Source: an uncultured Planococcus sp. (GTDB lineage: Bacteria > Bacillota > Bacilli > Bacillales_A > Planococcaceae). Taken from it: a stretch of 64,000 nucleotides of DNA. The number at the start of each line of letters is the position of its first letter. Positions within the stretch are counted from its first letter, which is position 1. The notes beneath the pieces are model-generated. The model made no database searches and was not told the origin of the DNA. It was given only the letters and a program-made list of their open reading frames with translations. A program made the position numbers and the translations under genes. The DNA lies in assembly GCA_947493585.1 (NCBI GenBank), contig CANLRI010000001.1, positions 558,001 to 622,000 of the forward strand, read 5' to 3'. Below are positions 8,273 to 15,903 of this stretch, one piece after another.

Positions 8273-9167
8273 ATTACCTGTTATCGTGGCGCCGATGTTT
8301 CTTGTGTCGACACCCCAAATGGTCATTGAATCGGGACGTGCCGGTGTCATCGGCTCGTTTCCTCTATTGAATGCACGCCCCGCTGAAGAATGTGCGAAAT
8401 GGCTCGTTGAAGTGAAAGAAGCGCTTGGCGATATTCCGTGGGCGGTCAATTTCATCAGCCATCGCGGCTCGAACAAGCGCTATGACGAAGACGTCGAATT
8501 GATCCGCGAGCATCAGCCGCCGATTGTCATCACGTCGCTTGGCTCGCCTGCAGAAGTGCTCGAAATCGTCCACGCATACGGCGGCCTCGTCTATTCCGAT
8601 GTGGCAAACGCGAAGCATGCGAAGAAAGCGGCACAAAGCGGCGTCGATGGATTGATCCTCGTATGCGCAGGCGCCGGAGGGCACGGGGGCACACTTAATC
8701 CGTTCGCTTTCATTGCGGCGGTCAAGAAGTTCTTTGATGGCACGATCATCCTGTCGGGTTCTTTGTCCACCGGGCAAGATGTGGCAGCTGCTTTATTGAT
8801 GGGCGCAGATTATGCCTATATGGGTACGCGCTTTTTGGCGGTCGAAGAAAGCAGCGCACCGGAAGAGTACAAGCAGATGGTCATCGATTCATCGATCGAA
8901 GACATTTTGTACACCGATTCGTTCAGCGGCGTGCCGGTGAATGTCCTCATCCCAAGCCTTGAAAAACAAGGCATCGATCCAAAAACCTTGAAGCCGAAAA
9001 AGGAAGTCGATTTGTCTCATCTCGTCAATGCCAAGGCATGGCGTGATATTTGGTCGGCGGGACACGGCGTGACGACGGTGGCGAAGCGCGAGACGGTCAA
9101 GGAAGCCGTCGAGCAGCTGGAGCGGGAATATGAAGAGGGAGTGAATACGCTTGTACGAAACCATTAA
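8265..9167 (+). CDS. nitronate monooxygenase / 2-nitropropane dioxygenase-like flavoprotein
   Basis: A 300-residue FMN-binding TIM-barrel protein of the nitronate monooxygenase family. It shows the N-terminal PVIVAPMFLVS, the GAGGHGG segment near residue 138 and the phosphate-binding stretch around LMGADYAYMGTRF. Relatives include enoyl-ACP reductase FabK, so an enoyl-thioester substrate is possible in this context. The ATG at 8265 overlaps the thiolase stop by 8 bases. Its 3' end overlaps the following crotonase, indicating tight coupling. Confidence 0.86.
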   Translation: MPKLPVIVAPMFLVSTPQMVIESGRAGVIGSFPLLNARPAEECAKWLVEVKEALGDIPWAVNFISHRGSNKRYDEDVELIREHQPPIVITSLGSPAEVLEIVHAYGGLVYSDVANAKHAKKAAQSGVDGLILVCAGAGGHGGTLNPFAFIAAVKKFFDGTIILSGSLSTGQDVAAALLMGADYAYMGTRFLAVEESSAPEEYKQMVIDSSIEDILYTDSFSGVPVNVLIPSLEKQGIDPKTLKPKKEVDLSHLVNAKAWRDIWSAGHGVTTVAKRETVKEAVEQLEREYEEGVNTLVRNH

Positions 9168-9969
9168 AACCGAATTATCGGACGGGATTCTGACATTGAC
9201 CTTGAATCGCCCTGAAAAAATGAACGCCTATACGGAACAAATGAACGAAGAATTATTGGATTTCTACCGCAATGTGGATGCCGACGACGAAGTGCGCGTC
9301 ATTGTCGTGACCGGTGCCGGGCGGGCGTTTTGCGCCGGAATGGACTTATCAGACGGCGGTTCGACGTTCGCATCCGAACAAAATGCGGAAGAATACCGGG
9401 ACCTCGGCGGGCAGGTCAGCAACCAGGTTTATGAAGTGAAAAAACCGATTATTGCCGCCATCAACGGCCCTGCGGTCGGCATCGGCATGACCATGACTTT
9501 GCCGATGGATATCCGCATCGTCAAAAAAGATGCGAAAATCGGCTTCGTCTTCGGACGCCGTGGCATCGGCCCGGAAGCTTCCTCCGGCTGGTTTTTGCCG
9601 CGCATCGTCGGCATCGGAAAAGCACTCGAATGGACACTGACGGGGCGCTACATCCCGACGGCTGAAGCGGTGGAGGCGGGGCTCATGCAATATGAATCGG
9701 AAGATCCGCTTGAAAAAGCATATGAAATCGCACGGGACATTGCAGAAAATACCGCCGCCACGTCCAATAGCTTTACGCGCCAATTATTATGGAAGATGCT
9801 TGGCGCGGATCATCCGCATGAGTCGCATCTTGCGGAATCGAAGTTCCTCCACTGGGCGGGTCAAAATGCTGATGCGGATGAAGGCATTCAATCCTTTGTC
9901 GACAAGCGTAAAGCGGAGTTTCCGATGAAAGCGAGCGAGCTTCCTGATTTCTTTGATGAAAAAAAATGA
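9151..9969 (+). CDS. enoyl-CoA hydratase-related (crotonase) protein
   Basis: A 272-residue crotonase-fold protein starting with TTG at 9151 behind GAGGGAG at 9135-9141. It has AFCAGMDLSDGG near residue 65 and INGPAVGIGMTMTLPMDIRI near residue 105. The loop at about residue 135 reads FGRRGIGPEASSGW, so one of the two glutamates of classical hydratases appears replaced while the other is kept. It may therefore be a crotonase with a different reaction. It overlaps the previous gene by 17 bases and ends the operon. Confidence 0.87.
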   Translation: MYETIKTELSDGILTLTLNRPEKMNAYTEQMNEELLDFYRNVDADDEVRVIVVTGAGRAFCAGMDLSDGGSTFASEQNAEEYRDLGGQVSNQVYEVKKPIIAAINGPAVGIGMTMTLPMDIRIVKKDAKIGFVFGRRGIGPEASSGWFLPRIVGIGKALEWTLTGRYIPTAEAVEAGLMQYESEDPLEKAYEIARDIAENTAATSNSFTRQLLWKMLGADHPHESHLAESKFLHWAGQNADADEGIQSFVDKRKAEFPMKASELPDFFDEKK

Positions 9970-9979
9970 TACGCCTATA

Positions 9980-10020
9980 AGCTTCAAGAGTGCACTTGCT
10001 GCCCTCTTGGAGCTTTTTTA
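9980..10020 (+). terminator. intrinsic terminator after the thiolase operon
   Basis: AGCTTCAAGAG pairs with CTCTTGGAGCT (one G-U pair), followed by TTTTTT. It directly follows the crotonase stop. Confidence 0.8.
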
Positions 10021-10060
10021 ATGTGTTAAAGAAAGCCGATAAAAATGTAGAGCATATGTA

Positions 10061-10089
10061 TTTACAATTCATACCCTATGGGGTATATT
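10061..10089 (+). promoter_or_regulatory. sigma-A promoter with a CsoR/CstR-like operator, cstB-like gene
   Basis: TTTACA (10061-10066) and TATATT (10084-10089) are 17 bases apart. ATACCC-TATG-GGGTAT at 10071-10086 is a palindrome of the C-tract/G-tract type bound by CsoR-family repressors. CstR, the persulfide sensor of this family, controls cstB in staphylococci. The operator sits in the spacer, as expected for repression. No csoR/cstR gene lies in the window. Confidence 0.72.
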
Positions 10090-10130
10090 GAACTTAAGAA
10101 AACGAAAACAAATAAAAGGAGATTGATTCC

Positions 10131-11543
10131 ATGTTATTACGATATTTCTATGACGAAAAATTGGCTCACGCATCTTATGTAGTAGGGTGCCAAAAAACAG
10201 GCGAAGCAGTCGTCGTTGATCCGATGCGCGATATCACAGCATACGAAGAACTGGCGAAAAAAGAGAAACTGAATTTTGTCGGCGCTCTTGAAACGCATAT
10301 CCATGCTGACTTTGTATCCGGTTCACGGGAACTGAATGACCGTTTTGGCACGAAGCTCTATGTTTCGGATGAAGGCGATGCCGATTGGAAATATCAGAAC
10401 CTGGATGGAATCAGCCATCAACTATTGAAAGACGGCGACCAGTTCAATATCGGCAACCTGATATTTGAAGTGATGCACACGCCAGGCCATACCCCGGAGA
10501 GCATTTCCTTCCTATTGACGGATAAAGGCGGATCAGCAGACAAGCCGATGGGCATCTTCACAGGCGACTTCGTCTTTGTCGGCGATGTTGGGCGTCCGGA
10601 CCTTCTCGAAAAAGCGGCGGGTATCCAGGGCACGTCCGAGTCCGGGGCCATAGAGATGTTCAAATCCATCGAACGCTTCAAGGCGCTTGCCGACTATTTG
10701 CAAGTTTGGCCAGCGCATGGTGCCGGATCCGCTTGCGGTAAAGCGCTCGGCGCAGTGCCATCAACGACAGTCGGTTACGAGAAAGCCTTTAACTGGGCGA
10801 TGCAATTCGACGATGAAGCTGCCTTCAAGAAAGCATTGCTCGAAGGCCAGCCGGAACCGCCATATTACTTCGCAGTGATGAAATCGGTCAATAAGGCCGG
10901 CCAGAAACTGATCAAAGACTTGCCGGAACTAAAAGAAATCACGTCAGCTGCAGCTATCGAAGCACTTCTTGAAGAAGGCAAACAAGTACTTGATATGCGC
11001 CCGGCAGATGCCTACAGCAAAGGCCATATTCAAGGAACGATCAACATTCCGTTCAATAATTCCTTCACGAATTGGGCAGGTTGGATCATTGATTACAAAA
11101 AGCCGCTGTACTTGCTTCTCGATACGAAAGTGCTTGATGAAGCGATGACAGCTCTCCGTTCAGTCGGAATCGATGAAGTTTACGGCTTTGCAGAAGCAGA
11201 AAGCGTTATGGCGCAAGCGGAAAAATTGGCTTCTTATGAAAACGTCTCGCCATCCGAAGCGAATGAAATGGTCGAAAATGGCGAAGCGTATGTACTTGAT
11301 GTCCGCAATCAGACAGAGTTTGACGAAGGACATATCGACAACGCCCAGCACATCATGGTCGGCACCTTGAAAAACCGCTTGGATGAAGTCGATACAGACA
11401 AAACAATCATTGTCCAATGCCAGGCCGGCGCCCGTTCCGCAATCGCAGCAAGTGTCCTGAAAGCGAATGGCATCGACAATTTGGTCAATATGACAGGCGG
11501 CTACAGCAAATGGCAGCAAGAAGTCGCATCTGTTAAACAATAA
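10131..11543 (+). CDS. cstB: persulfide dioxygenase-sulfurtransferase (CstB type)
   Basis: A 470-residue three-domain protein that oxidises and transfers persulfide sulfur. Residues 1-210 are a metallo-beta-lactamase-like persulfide dioxygenase with H56-x-H58-x-D60, H120 and Cys202. Residues 270-355 form a rhodanese-like domain with LYLLLDT where the active-site loop should be, so it has no catalytic Cys. Residues 370-470 form an active-looking rhodanese with Cys430 in QCQAGAR. This dioxygenase, pseudo-rhodanese, rhodanese order is that of Staphylococcus CstB. The ATG at 10131 follows AAAAGGAG. The promoter carries a CstR-like operator. Confidence 0.9.
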   Translation: MLLRYFYDEKLAHASYVVGCQKTGEAVVVDPMRDITAYEELAKKEKLNFVGALETHIHADFVSGSRELNDRFGTKLYVSDEGDADWKYQNLDGISHQLLKDGDQFNIGNLIFEVMHTPGHTPESISFLLTDKGGSADKPMGIFTGDFVFVGDVGRPDLLEKAAGIQGTSESGAIEMFKSIERFKALADYLQVWPAHGAGSACGKALGAVPSTTVGYEKAFNWAMQFDDEAAFKKALLEGQPEPPYYFAVMKSVNKAGQKLIKDLPELKEITSAAAIEALLEEGKQVLDMRPADAYSKGHIQGTINIPFNNSFTNWAGWIIDYKKPLYLLLDTKVLDEAMTALRSVGIDEVYGFAEAESVMAQAEKLASYENVSPSEANEMVENGEAYVLDVRNQTEFDEGHIDNAQHIMVGTLKNRLDEVDTDKTIIVQCQAGARSAIAASVLKANGIDNLVNMTGGYSKWQQEVASVKQ

Positions 11544-11552
11544 TAGGGACAC

Positions 11553-11588
11553 AACCGCTTAAGCTTTAGCTTCGGCGGTTTTCCTTTG
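11553..11588 (+). terminator. possible intrinsic terminator after cstB
   Basis: AACCGC/GCGGTT form an outer stem and AAGC/GCTT an inner one, with a TT/CG internal mismatch. A broken T-run (TTCCTTT) follows. It is weak and may let transcription continue into the next rhodanese gene. Confidence 0.45.
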
Positions 11589-11621
11589 AAAAAACACAAT
11601 CCAGAAGGGAAGATCGAAACA

Positions 11622-11990
11622 ATGAGTATTGGCATCCCGATTGCGCTGCTGGCTCTTGCCGGTTCCAACGGTTTCTATAAACGCTATTTCACGGCCAAAG
11701 GCGTCAAGCACGATTGCACAGACCGTTTGAAAGAAAATGGCGATATTTTCTTGCTGGATGTGAGAGCCTATAATATTTCCTATAAAGATCCCATCGAAGG
11801 CGCGTTCGAACTCCCGATCGCTTATTTCATCCGCAGCTACGAAGAAATACCAGACCGTCCGATCCACATCATCGCTTCAGATGAAATGGAGAAGAATATG
11901 GCCGTCCGCTTGCTGTGGAAAAAAGGAAAGCAAGTCATCAGTTACAGCTTAACCGAAGAAAATTGTGGCGAGCGAATGCTGGCCCATTGA
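11622..11990 (+). CDS. degenerate rhodanese-like protein with an N-terminal hydrophobic segment
   Basis: About 122 residues, with a hydrophobic N-terminus (MSIGIPIALLALAG) followed by a rhodanese-like fold (IFLLDVRAYN near residue 45). The position of the catalytic loop reads IIASDEMEKN and lacks Cys, so it is unlikely to be a sulfurtransferase. The ATG at 11622 is preferred; a TTG at 11586 gives 12 more residues but lies inside the preceding hairpin. Its neighbour is the persulfide dioxygenase, so a binding or scaffolding role in sulfide handling is possible. Confidence 0.65.
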   Translation: MSIGIPIALLALAGSNGFYKRYFTAKGVKHDCTDRLKENGDIFLLDVRAYNISYKDPIEGAFELPIAYFIRSYEEIPDRPIHIIASDEMEKNMAVRLLWKKGKQVISYSLTEENCGERMLAH

Positions 11991-11997
11991 TTATGCT

Positions 11998-12031
11998 CAC
12001 CCCGATATTCATTATCGGGGTGTTTTTTTTT
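11998..12031 (+). terminator. strong intrinsic terminator before rbsR
   Basis: A perfect 10-base stem (CACCCCGATA/TATCGGGGTG) with a 5-base loop is followed by an uninterrupted T-run. Confidence 0.92.
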
Positions 12032-12064
12032 GGAAACGTGAACAGCAACAAGTGAAAAATCGCG

Positions 12065-12112
12065 TTGACAACGAGGAAAGGACGTTTTATAGTATGTGTA
12101 ACCGGTTACACA
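12065..12112 (+). promoter_or_regulatory. rbs operon promoter with a palindromic RbsR/CcpA (cre) operator
   Basis: TTGACA (12065-12070) and TATAGT (12088-12093) are 17 bases apart. TGTGTAACCGGTTACACA at 12095-12112 is a perfect 18-base palindrome just downstream of the -10 box. Its core TGTAACCGGTTACA satisfies every position of the cre consensus TGWAANCGNTNWCA. In Bacillus the rbs control site is cre-like, so RbsR and CcpA could both act here. Confidence 0.88.
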
Positions 12113-12135
12113 TAACCCGAGAACGGAGAAGAGCG

Positions 12136-13116
12136 ATGACAACGATCAGAGATGTAGCGAAAAAAGCAGGCGTTTCCGTTGCGACGGTTTCACGTTTTTT
12201 GAATGGCAGTGGCTATGTCAGCGCAGATGCCGCAAAAGCGGTGACGGAAGCGGTCGAGGAACTCGAATATGAACTGAATCCAGTCGCACGCTCTTTGAAC
12301 ACAAAACGCTCCAATTTGATCGGGCTCATTCTGCCGGACATCACAAATCCGTTTTTCCCGGAGCTTGCGCGGGCTGTGGAGGATGTGGCGTTGAGCTACG
12401 GCTATACAGTGATTTTGTGCAACTCTGATGAAGACCCGAAAAAAGAGAAAAATTACATCGAAACTTTGAAGAAAAAATACATTGCGGGCTTTATCGTTAC
12501 CTCCAACCAGCTGGAGGCCCCGCATTACGCCAATACTAAGCTGCCGATTGTGGCGCTTGACCGGGCGATCAATGAAAAGATTCCGGTGGTCTCATCGAAT
12601 AATAAAGAAGGTGCCGTGCTTGGGACGAATGCGCTGCTCGAGCGGGGCTGTCAAAATATCCTGTTCCTGCGGGGGCCAGAAGCACTGAACCCGGCGAATG
12701 ACCGCTATGACGGATTTATGGAAGCAATCGGGCAAGCGGATGTCAATCACCGTATCGTCACGTGCCCGTTCCATTATGCGGATTCCCAAAAGATTGTCGA
12801 ACGGGAATTGCAGAACGACCCAGGAATCGACGGCATATTCGCTTCAAGCGATGTGTCGGCAGCTGGGGCTTTGAAAGCGGCTGTCCTGCTCGGCAGAAAA
12901 GTGCCGGACGATTTGCAAATTGTCGGATTTGATGGCATCGCAATGGGTGAAATGCTGTCGCCAGGACTGTCGACCGTCGCACAGGACGTTTACAAAATGG
13001 GTGCAATCGCAACGCGCGTCTTGATCAAGCGGATCGAGAACAAGCCTGTGGAAGAAAGCTTCTACGAAATTCCAGTCAAGCTGGTCTTGCGGGGCACAAC
13101 AAGGAGTGTGGAATGA
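12136..13116 (+). CDS. rbsR: ribose operon repressor, LacI family
   Basis: A 326-residue LacI-type regulator. The N-terminal HTH is IRDVAKKAGVSVATVSRFLNG and the hinge helix YELNPVARSLNTKRS. A periplasmic-binding-protein-like effector domain covers the remainder. The ATG at 12136 gives the family N-terminus; the frame is open upstream to 11965 but that segment contains the promoter and operator. It is the first gene of rbsRKDACB, so it is autoregulated through the palindrome immediately upstream. The ligand is inferred from the operon to be ribose. Confidence 0.9.
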   Translation: MTTIRDVAKKAGVSVATVSRFLNGSGYVSADAAKAVTEAVEELEYELNPVARSLNTKRSNLIGLILPDITNPFFPELARAVEDVALSYGYTVILCNSDEDPKKEKNYIETLKKKYIAGFIVTSNQLEAPHYANTKLPIVALDRAINEKIPVVSSNNKEGAVLGTNALLERGCQNILFLRGPEALNPANDRYDGFMEAIGQADVNHRIVTCPFHYADSQKIVERELQNDPGIDGIFASSDVSAAGALKAAVLLGRKVPDDLQIVGFDGIAMGEMLSPGLSTVAQDVYKMGAIATRVLIKRIENKPVEESFYEIPVKLVLRGTTRSVE

Positions 13117-13991
13117 TGATTACTGTAGTAGGAAGTATCAATATGGATCTTGTGGTCGGAACAGAACGCTTTCCGAAGCAAGGTGAAACAGTGCTCGGGA
13201 ATTTATATACGACCGTCTCTGGCGGAAAAGGCGCCAATCAGGCAGTCGCAGCAGCAAGGCTCGGTGATCAAGTCCATATGGTCGGTGCAGTCGGCAGCGA
13301 CGCATTTGGCACACAGCTCCTCGATGGGCTGGAAGCAGAACAGATCGATATACGAGGCGTAAAAAAAACGGACGGGGCGAGCGGAATCGCCAATATCTTG
13401 TTGTCAGAAGGCGATAACCGAATTATCGTGGTCCCAGGTGCCAACCATGAACTAACAACAGCGGATATCGATGCACAGAAAACGGTAATCGAAAAAAGTT
13501 CGATGGTTATTCTGCAGTTGGAGCTGCCGATTGCAGTCGTGGAATATACGCTGCAACTTGCCAGAGAACTTGGCGTGCCGGCCATTTTGAATCCGGCGCC
13601 AGCCGGCGGATTCACCGAAGCAATGAAACAAGCGGACTTTTTGACGCCGAATGAAACCGAAGCGGAAGAGCTGTTCGGCACGAATTGGGAACTGGAACTC
13701 GAACGCTACCCGAACCAGATGGTCGTGACTCTTGGAAAAAACGGTGCCCGCTATTTTGACGGCGAACAGCATGTAACGGTAGAAGGCTATCCGACACAAG
13801 CGGTTGATACGACGGGCGCGGGAGACACTTTTAACGGTGCCTTGGCAGTTGCCTTAGTGGAAGGCAGCGAGTTCAAGGAAGCGGTCCGCTTCGCCAACGC
13901 CGCTGCCTCCTTATCGGTGGAAAAGTTCGGTGCGCAAGGCGGCATGCCGAACCGTACGGAAGTCGTGTCCCGGATGGAGGCGGCAAAATGA
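13113..13991 (+). CDS. rbsK: ribokinase
   Basis: A 292-residue PfkB-family sugar kinase that phosphorylates D-ribose to ribose 5-phosphate. It has the N-terminal GSINMDLVV, the sugar-binding GGKGANQAVAAARLG near residue 38, and the anion hole and catalytic base motif DTTGAGDTFNGAL near residue 232. The ATG at 13113 overlaps the rbsR stop (ATGATG), with AAGGAG at 13101-13106. It also overlaps rbsD by 4 bases, so translation is coupled through the operon. Confidence 0.95.
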   Translation: MMITVVGSINMDLVVGTERFPKQGETVLGNLYTTVSGGKGANQAVAAARLGDQVHMVGAVGSDAFGTQLLDGLEAEQIDIRGVKKTDGASGIANILLSEGDNRIIVVPGANHELTTADIDAQKTVIEKSSMVILQLELPIAVVEYTLQLARELGVPAILNPAPAGGFTEAMKQADFLTPNETEAEELFGTNWELELERYPNQMVVTLGKNGARYFDGEQHVTVEGYPTQAVDTTGAGDTFNGALAVALVEGSEFKEAVRFANAAASLSVEKFGAQGGMPNRTEVVSRMEAAK

Positions 13992-14374
13992 AAAAACAAG
14001 GCATCATCAATCGCGACATTGCCGGGCATTTAGCACGGTTCGGGCATACGGATTTACTTGTCATTGCCGATTGCGGACTGCCGGTGCCGCAACATGTACC
14101 GTGTGTCGATTTATCGTACCGCATCGGAGAGCCTTCTTTTAAGACAGTGCTGGATGCAGTGCTTGAGGATTTTGAAGCGGAAGCGGCTTATATTGCCCGG
14201 GAAATAAGCGATCACAATAAAGACTTGGAAGCTGGCATGCAACAGCAATTGGATTGCCGCTACCTGAGCCACGAAGAATTAAAGGCGATGAGCCATAACG
14301 CCAAACTGATCATCCGCACAGGGGAAGCAAGCCCTTATGCGAATGTCATTCTCCAGTCGGGCGTCATCTTTTAA
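13988..14374 (+). CDS. rbsD: D-ribose pyranase
   Basis: A 128-residue RbsD/FucU-fold protein that interconverts the beta-pyranose and beta-furanose forms of ribose so that ribokinase can act. It opens with MKKQGIINRDIAGHLARFGHTD, which includes the conserved His of this family, and ends with the typical TGEASPYANVILQSGVIF. Its ATG overlaps the rbsK stop by 4 bases with GGAGG upstream. The length equals the usual family length. Confidence 0.95.
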   Translation: MKKQGIINRDIAGHLARFGHTDLLVIADCGLPVPQHVPCVDLSYRIGEPSFKTVLDAVLEDFEAEAAYIAREISDHNKDLEAGMQQQLDCRYLSHEELKAMSHNAKLIIRTGEASPYANVILQSGVIF

Positions 14375-14391
14375 TGAGGCAGGTGAACGAA

Positions 14392-15903
14392 ATGACCGAA
14401 ATGATCAATATGACCGATATTTGCAAATCGTTCAGCGGCAATGCCGTCTTGAAAAACATCCATTTCTCTCTTCAAAAAGGCGAAATCCACGCTTTGATGG
14501 GCGAGAACGGAGCTGGTAAATCGACCTTGATGAAAATCATGTCCGGTATTTACACCCGCGACTCCGGAACGGTAGAAGTGAAAGGCAAAAAAGTCGAGTT
14601 CACTTCGCCAAAGCAGGCAGAAGCGGAAGGGATCGCTGTCATCCACCAGGAATTGAACATCCTGCCGCACCTGTCGATTTCCGACAATCTTTTTCTTGGC
14701 CGCGAGGAAACCGTCGGGCGCACGGGCATCCTCAAGACGAAAGACATGGAACGCAAAACGAAAAAGATTTTGGGGGATCTAGGACTTGATATTGACCCGT
14801 CGCTTCCCGCAAGTACATTGTCTGTCGGCCAGCAGCAATTGGTGGAAATCGGCAAAGCCTTATCGATGGATGCGGAAATGATCATTATGGACGAACCGAC
14901 GGCCGCATTGACAGACCGGGAAATCGAAACCTTATTCGTGACGATCCGCGAACTGCAAAAGCGCGGAGTGTCGTTCGTTTATATTTCACACCGAATGGAA
15001 GAAATCTTTTCGCTATGCGACCGCATCACCATCTTGCGCGACGGCGAATTTGTCGGTGAACGCAAAATCAGCGAAACCAGCTTCGAAGAAATTGTCCAGT
15101 TGATGGTCGGCCGTGAACTCGGCGACCGCTTCCCGGAACGAAGCTCGACAATCGGGGACGTGAAATTGTCGGTTAAAGGCTTAACGCGCAAAGACTGCTT
15201 TGAAGATATATCCTTCGATATCCATAAAGGGGAAATCGTTTCGATTGCCGGACTCATGGGGGCCGGACGCACAGAAGTGGCGCAGTCTTTATTCGGCTAT
15301 AAGAAAGCGGATTCAGGAACCGTGGAGCTTGATGGCAAGCCAGCGAAGATCGATAATCCGCAAAAAGCGAAAGAGCTCGGCATCGGCTATGTGACTGAAG
15401 ACCGCAAATCCGAAGGGCTGATCGTCGACTTTACAGTAGAAGAAAACATCAGCATGGCGAACTTTGAATCCATTTCCAAAAAGGGGCTGCTGTCGAAAGA
15501 CAAAGAACGCAGCCTGTACGACCGCATGGTGAATCGCCTTGGCATCCGGACATCAGGGCCAGACCAGGCAGCCAAATCGCTCAGTGGAGGCAACCAGCAA
15601 AAAGTCGTCATCGCAAAATGGCTTGGCATCGAACCGGATGTGCTCATACTCGATGAGCCGACACGCGGAGTCGATGTCGGCGCAAAAAAAGAGATTTATT
15701 CGATCATCAACGAATTGGCTGCTCGAGGCGTTGCTATCTTGATGATTTCTTCTGAACTTCCGGAAGTGATCGGCATGGCCGACCGCGTCCTCGTTATGCA
15801 TGAAGGTAAGCTGACGGCAGATATACCAAAACAGGAAATGACGCAGGAAACAATTATGCATTATGCAACAGGAGGTGGGAAACTTGAAGCTGAAGTCCGC
15901 TAA
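14392..15903 (+). CDS. rbsA: ribose ABC transporter ATP-binding protein
   Basis: A 503-residue double-nucleotide-binding-domain ATPase of the sugar-import type. The first domain has GENGAGKST, the signature LSVGQQQLVEIGKAL and IIMDEPTAAL. The second has GLMGAGRTE, SGGNQQKVVIAKWL and LILDEPTRGVD. The degenerate second Walker A is normal for RbsA. The ATG at 14392 has an AGGTGA-like site ahead of it; another in-frame ATG at 14374 overlaps the rbsD stop and has no ribosome binding site. It powers ribose import with RbsC and RbsB. Confidence 0.94.
   Translation: MTEMINMTDICKSFSGNAVLKNIHFSLQKGEIHALMGENGAGKSTLMKIMSGIYTRDSGTVEVKGKKVEFTSPKQAEAEGIAVIHQELNILPHLSISDNLFLGREETVGRTGILKTKDMERKTKKILGDLGLDIDPSLPASTLSVGQQQLVEIGKALSMDAEMIIMDEPTAALTDREIETLFVTIRELQKRGVSFVYISHRMEEIFSLCDRITILRDGEFVGERKISETSFEEIVQLMVGRELGDRFPERSSTIGDVKLSVKGLTRKDCFEDISFDIHKGEIVSIAGLMGAGRTEVAQSLFGYKKADSGTVELDGKPAKIDNPQKAKELGIGYVTEDRKSEGLIVDFTVEENISMANFESISKKGLLSKDKERSLYDRMVNRLGIRTSGPDQAAKSLSGGNQQKVVIAKWLGIEPDVLILDEPTRGVDVGAKKEIYSIINELAARGVAILMISSELPEVIGMADRVLVMHEGKLTADIPKQEMTQETIMHYATGGGKLEAEVR

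Noticed and set aside
8265..9969. Secondary-metabolite cluster suggested by the nitronate monooxygenase-like gene
   Set aside because: No carrier protein, ketosynthase or tailoring genes are present; the context is fatty-acid catabolism.
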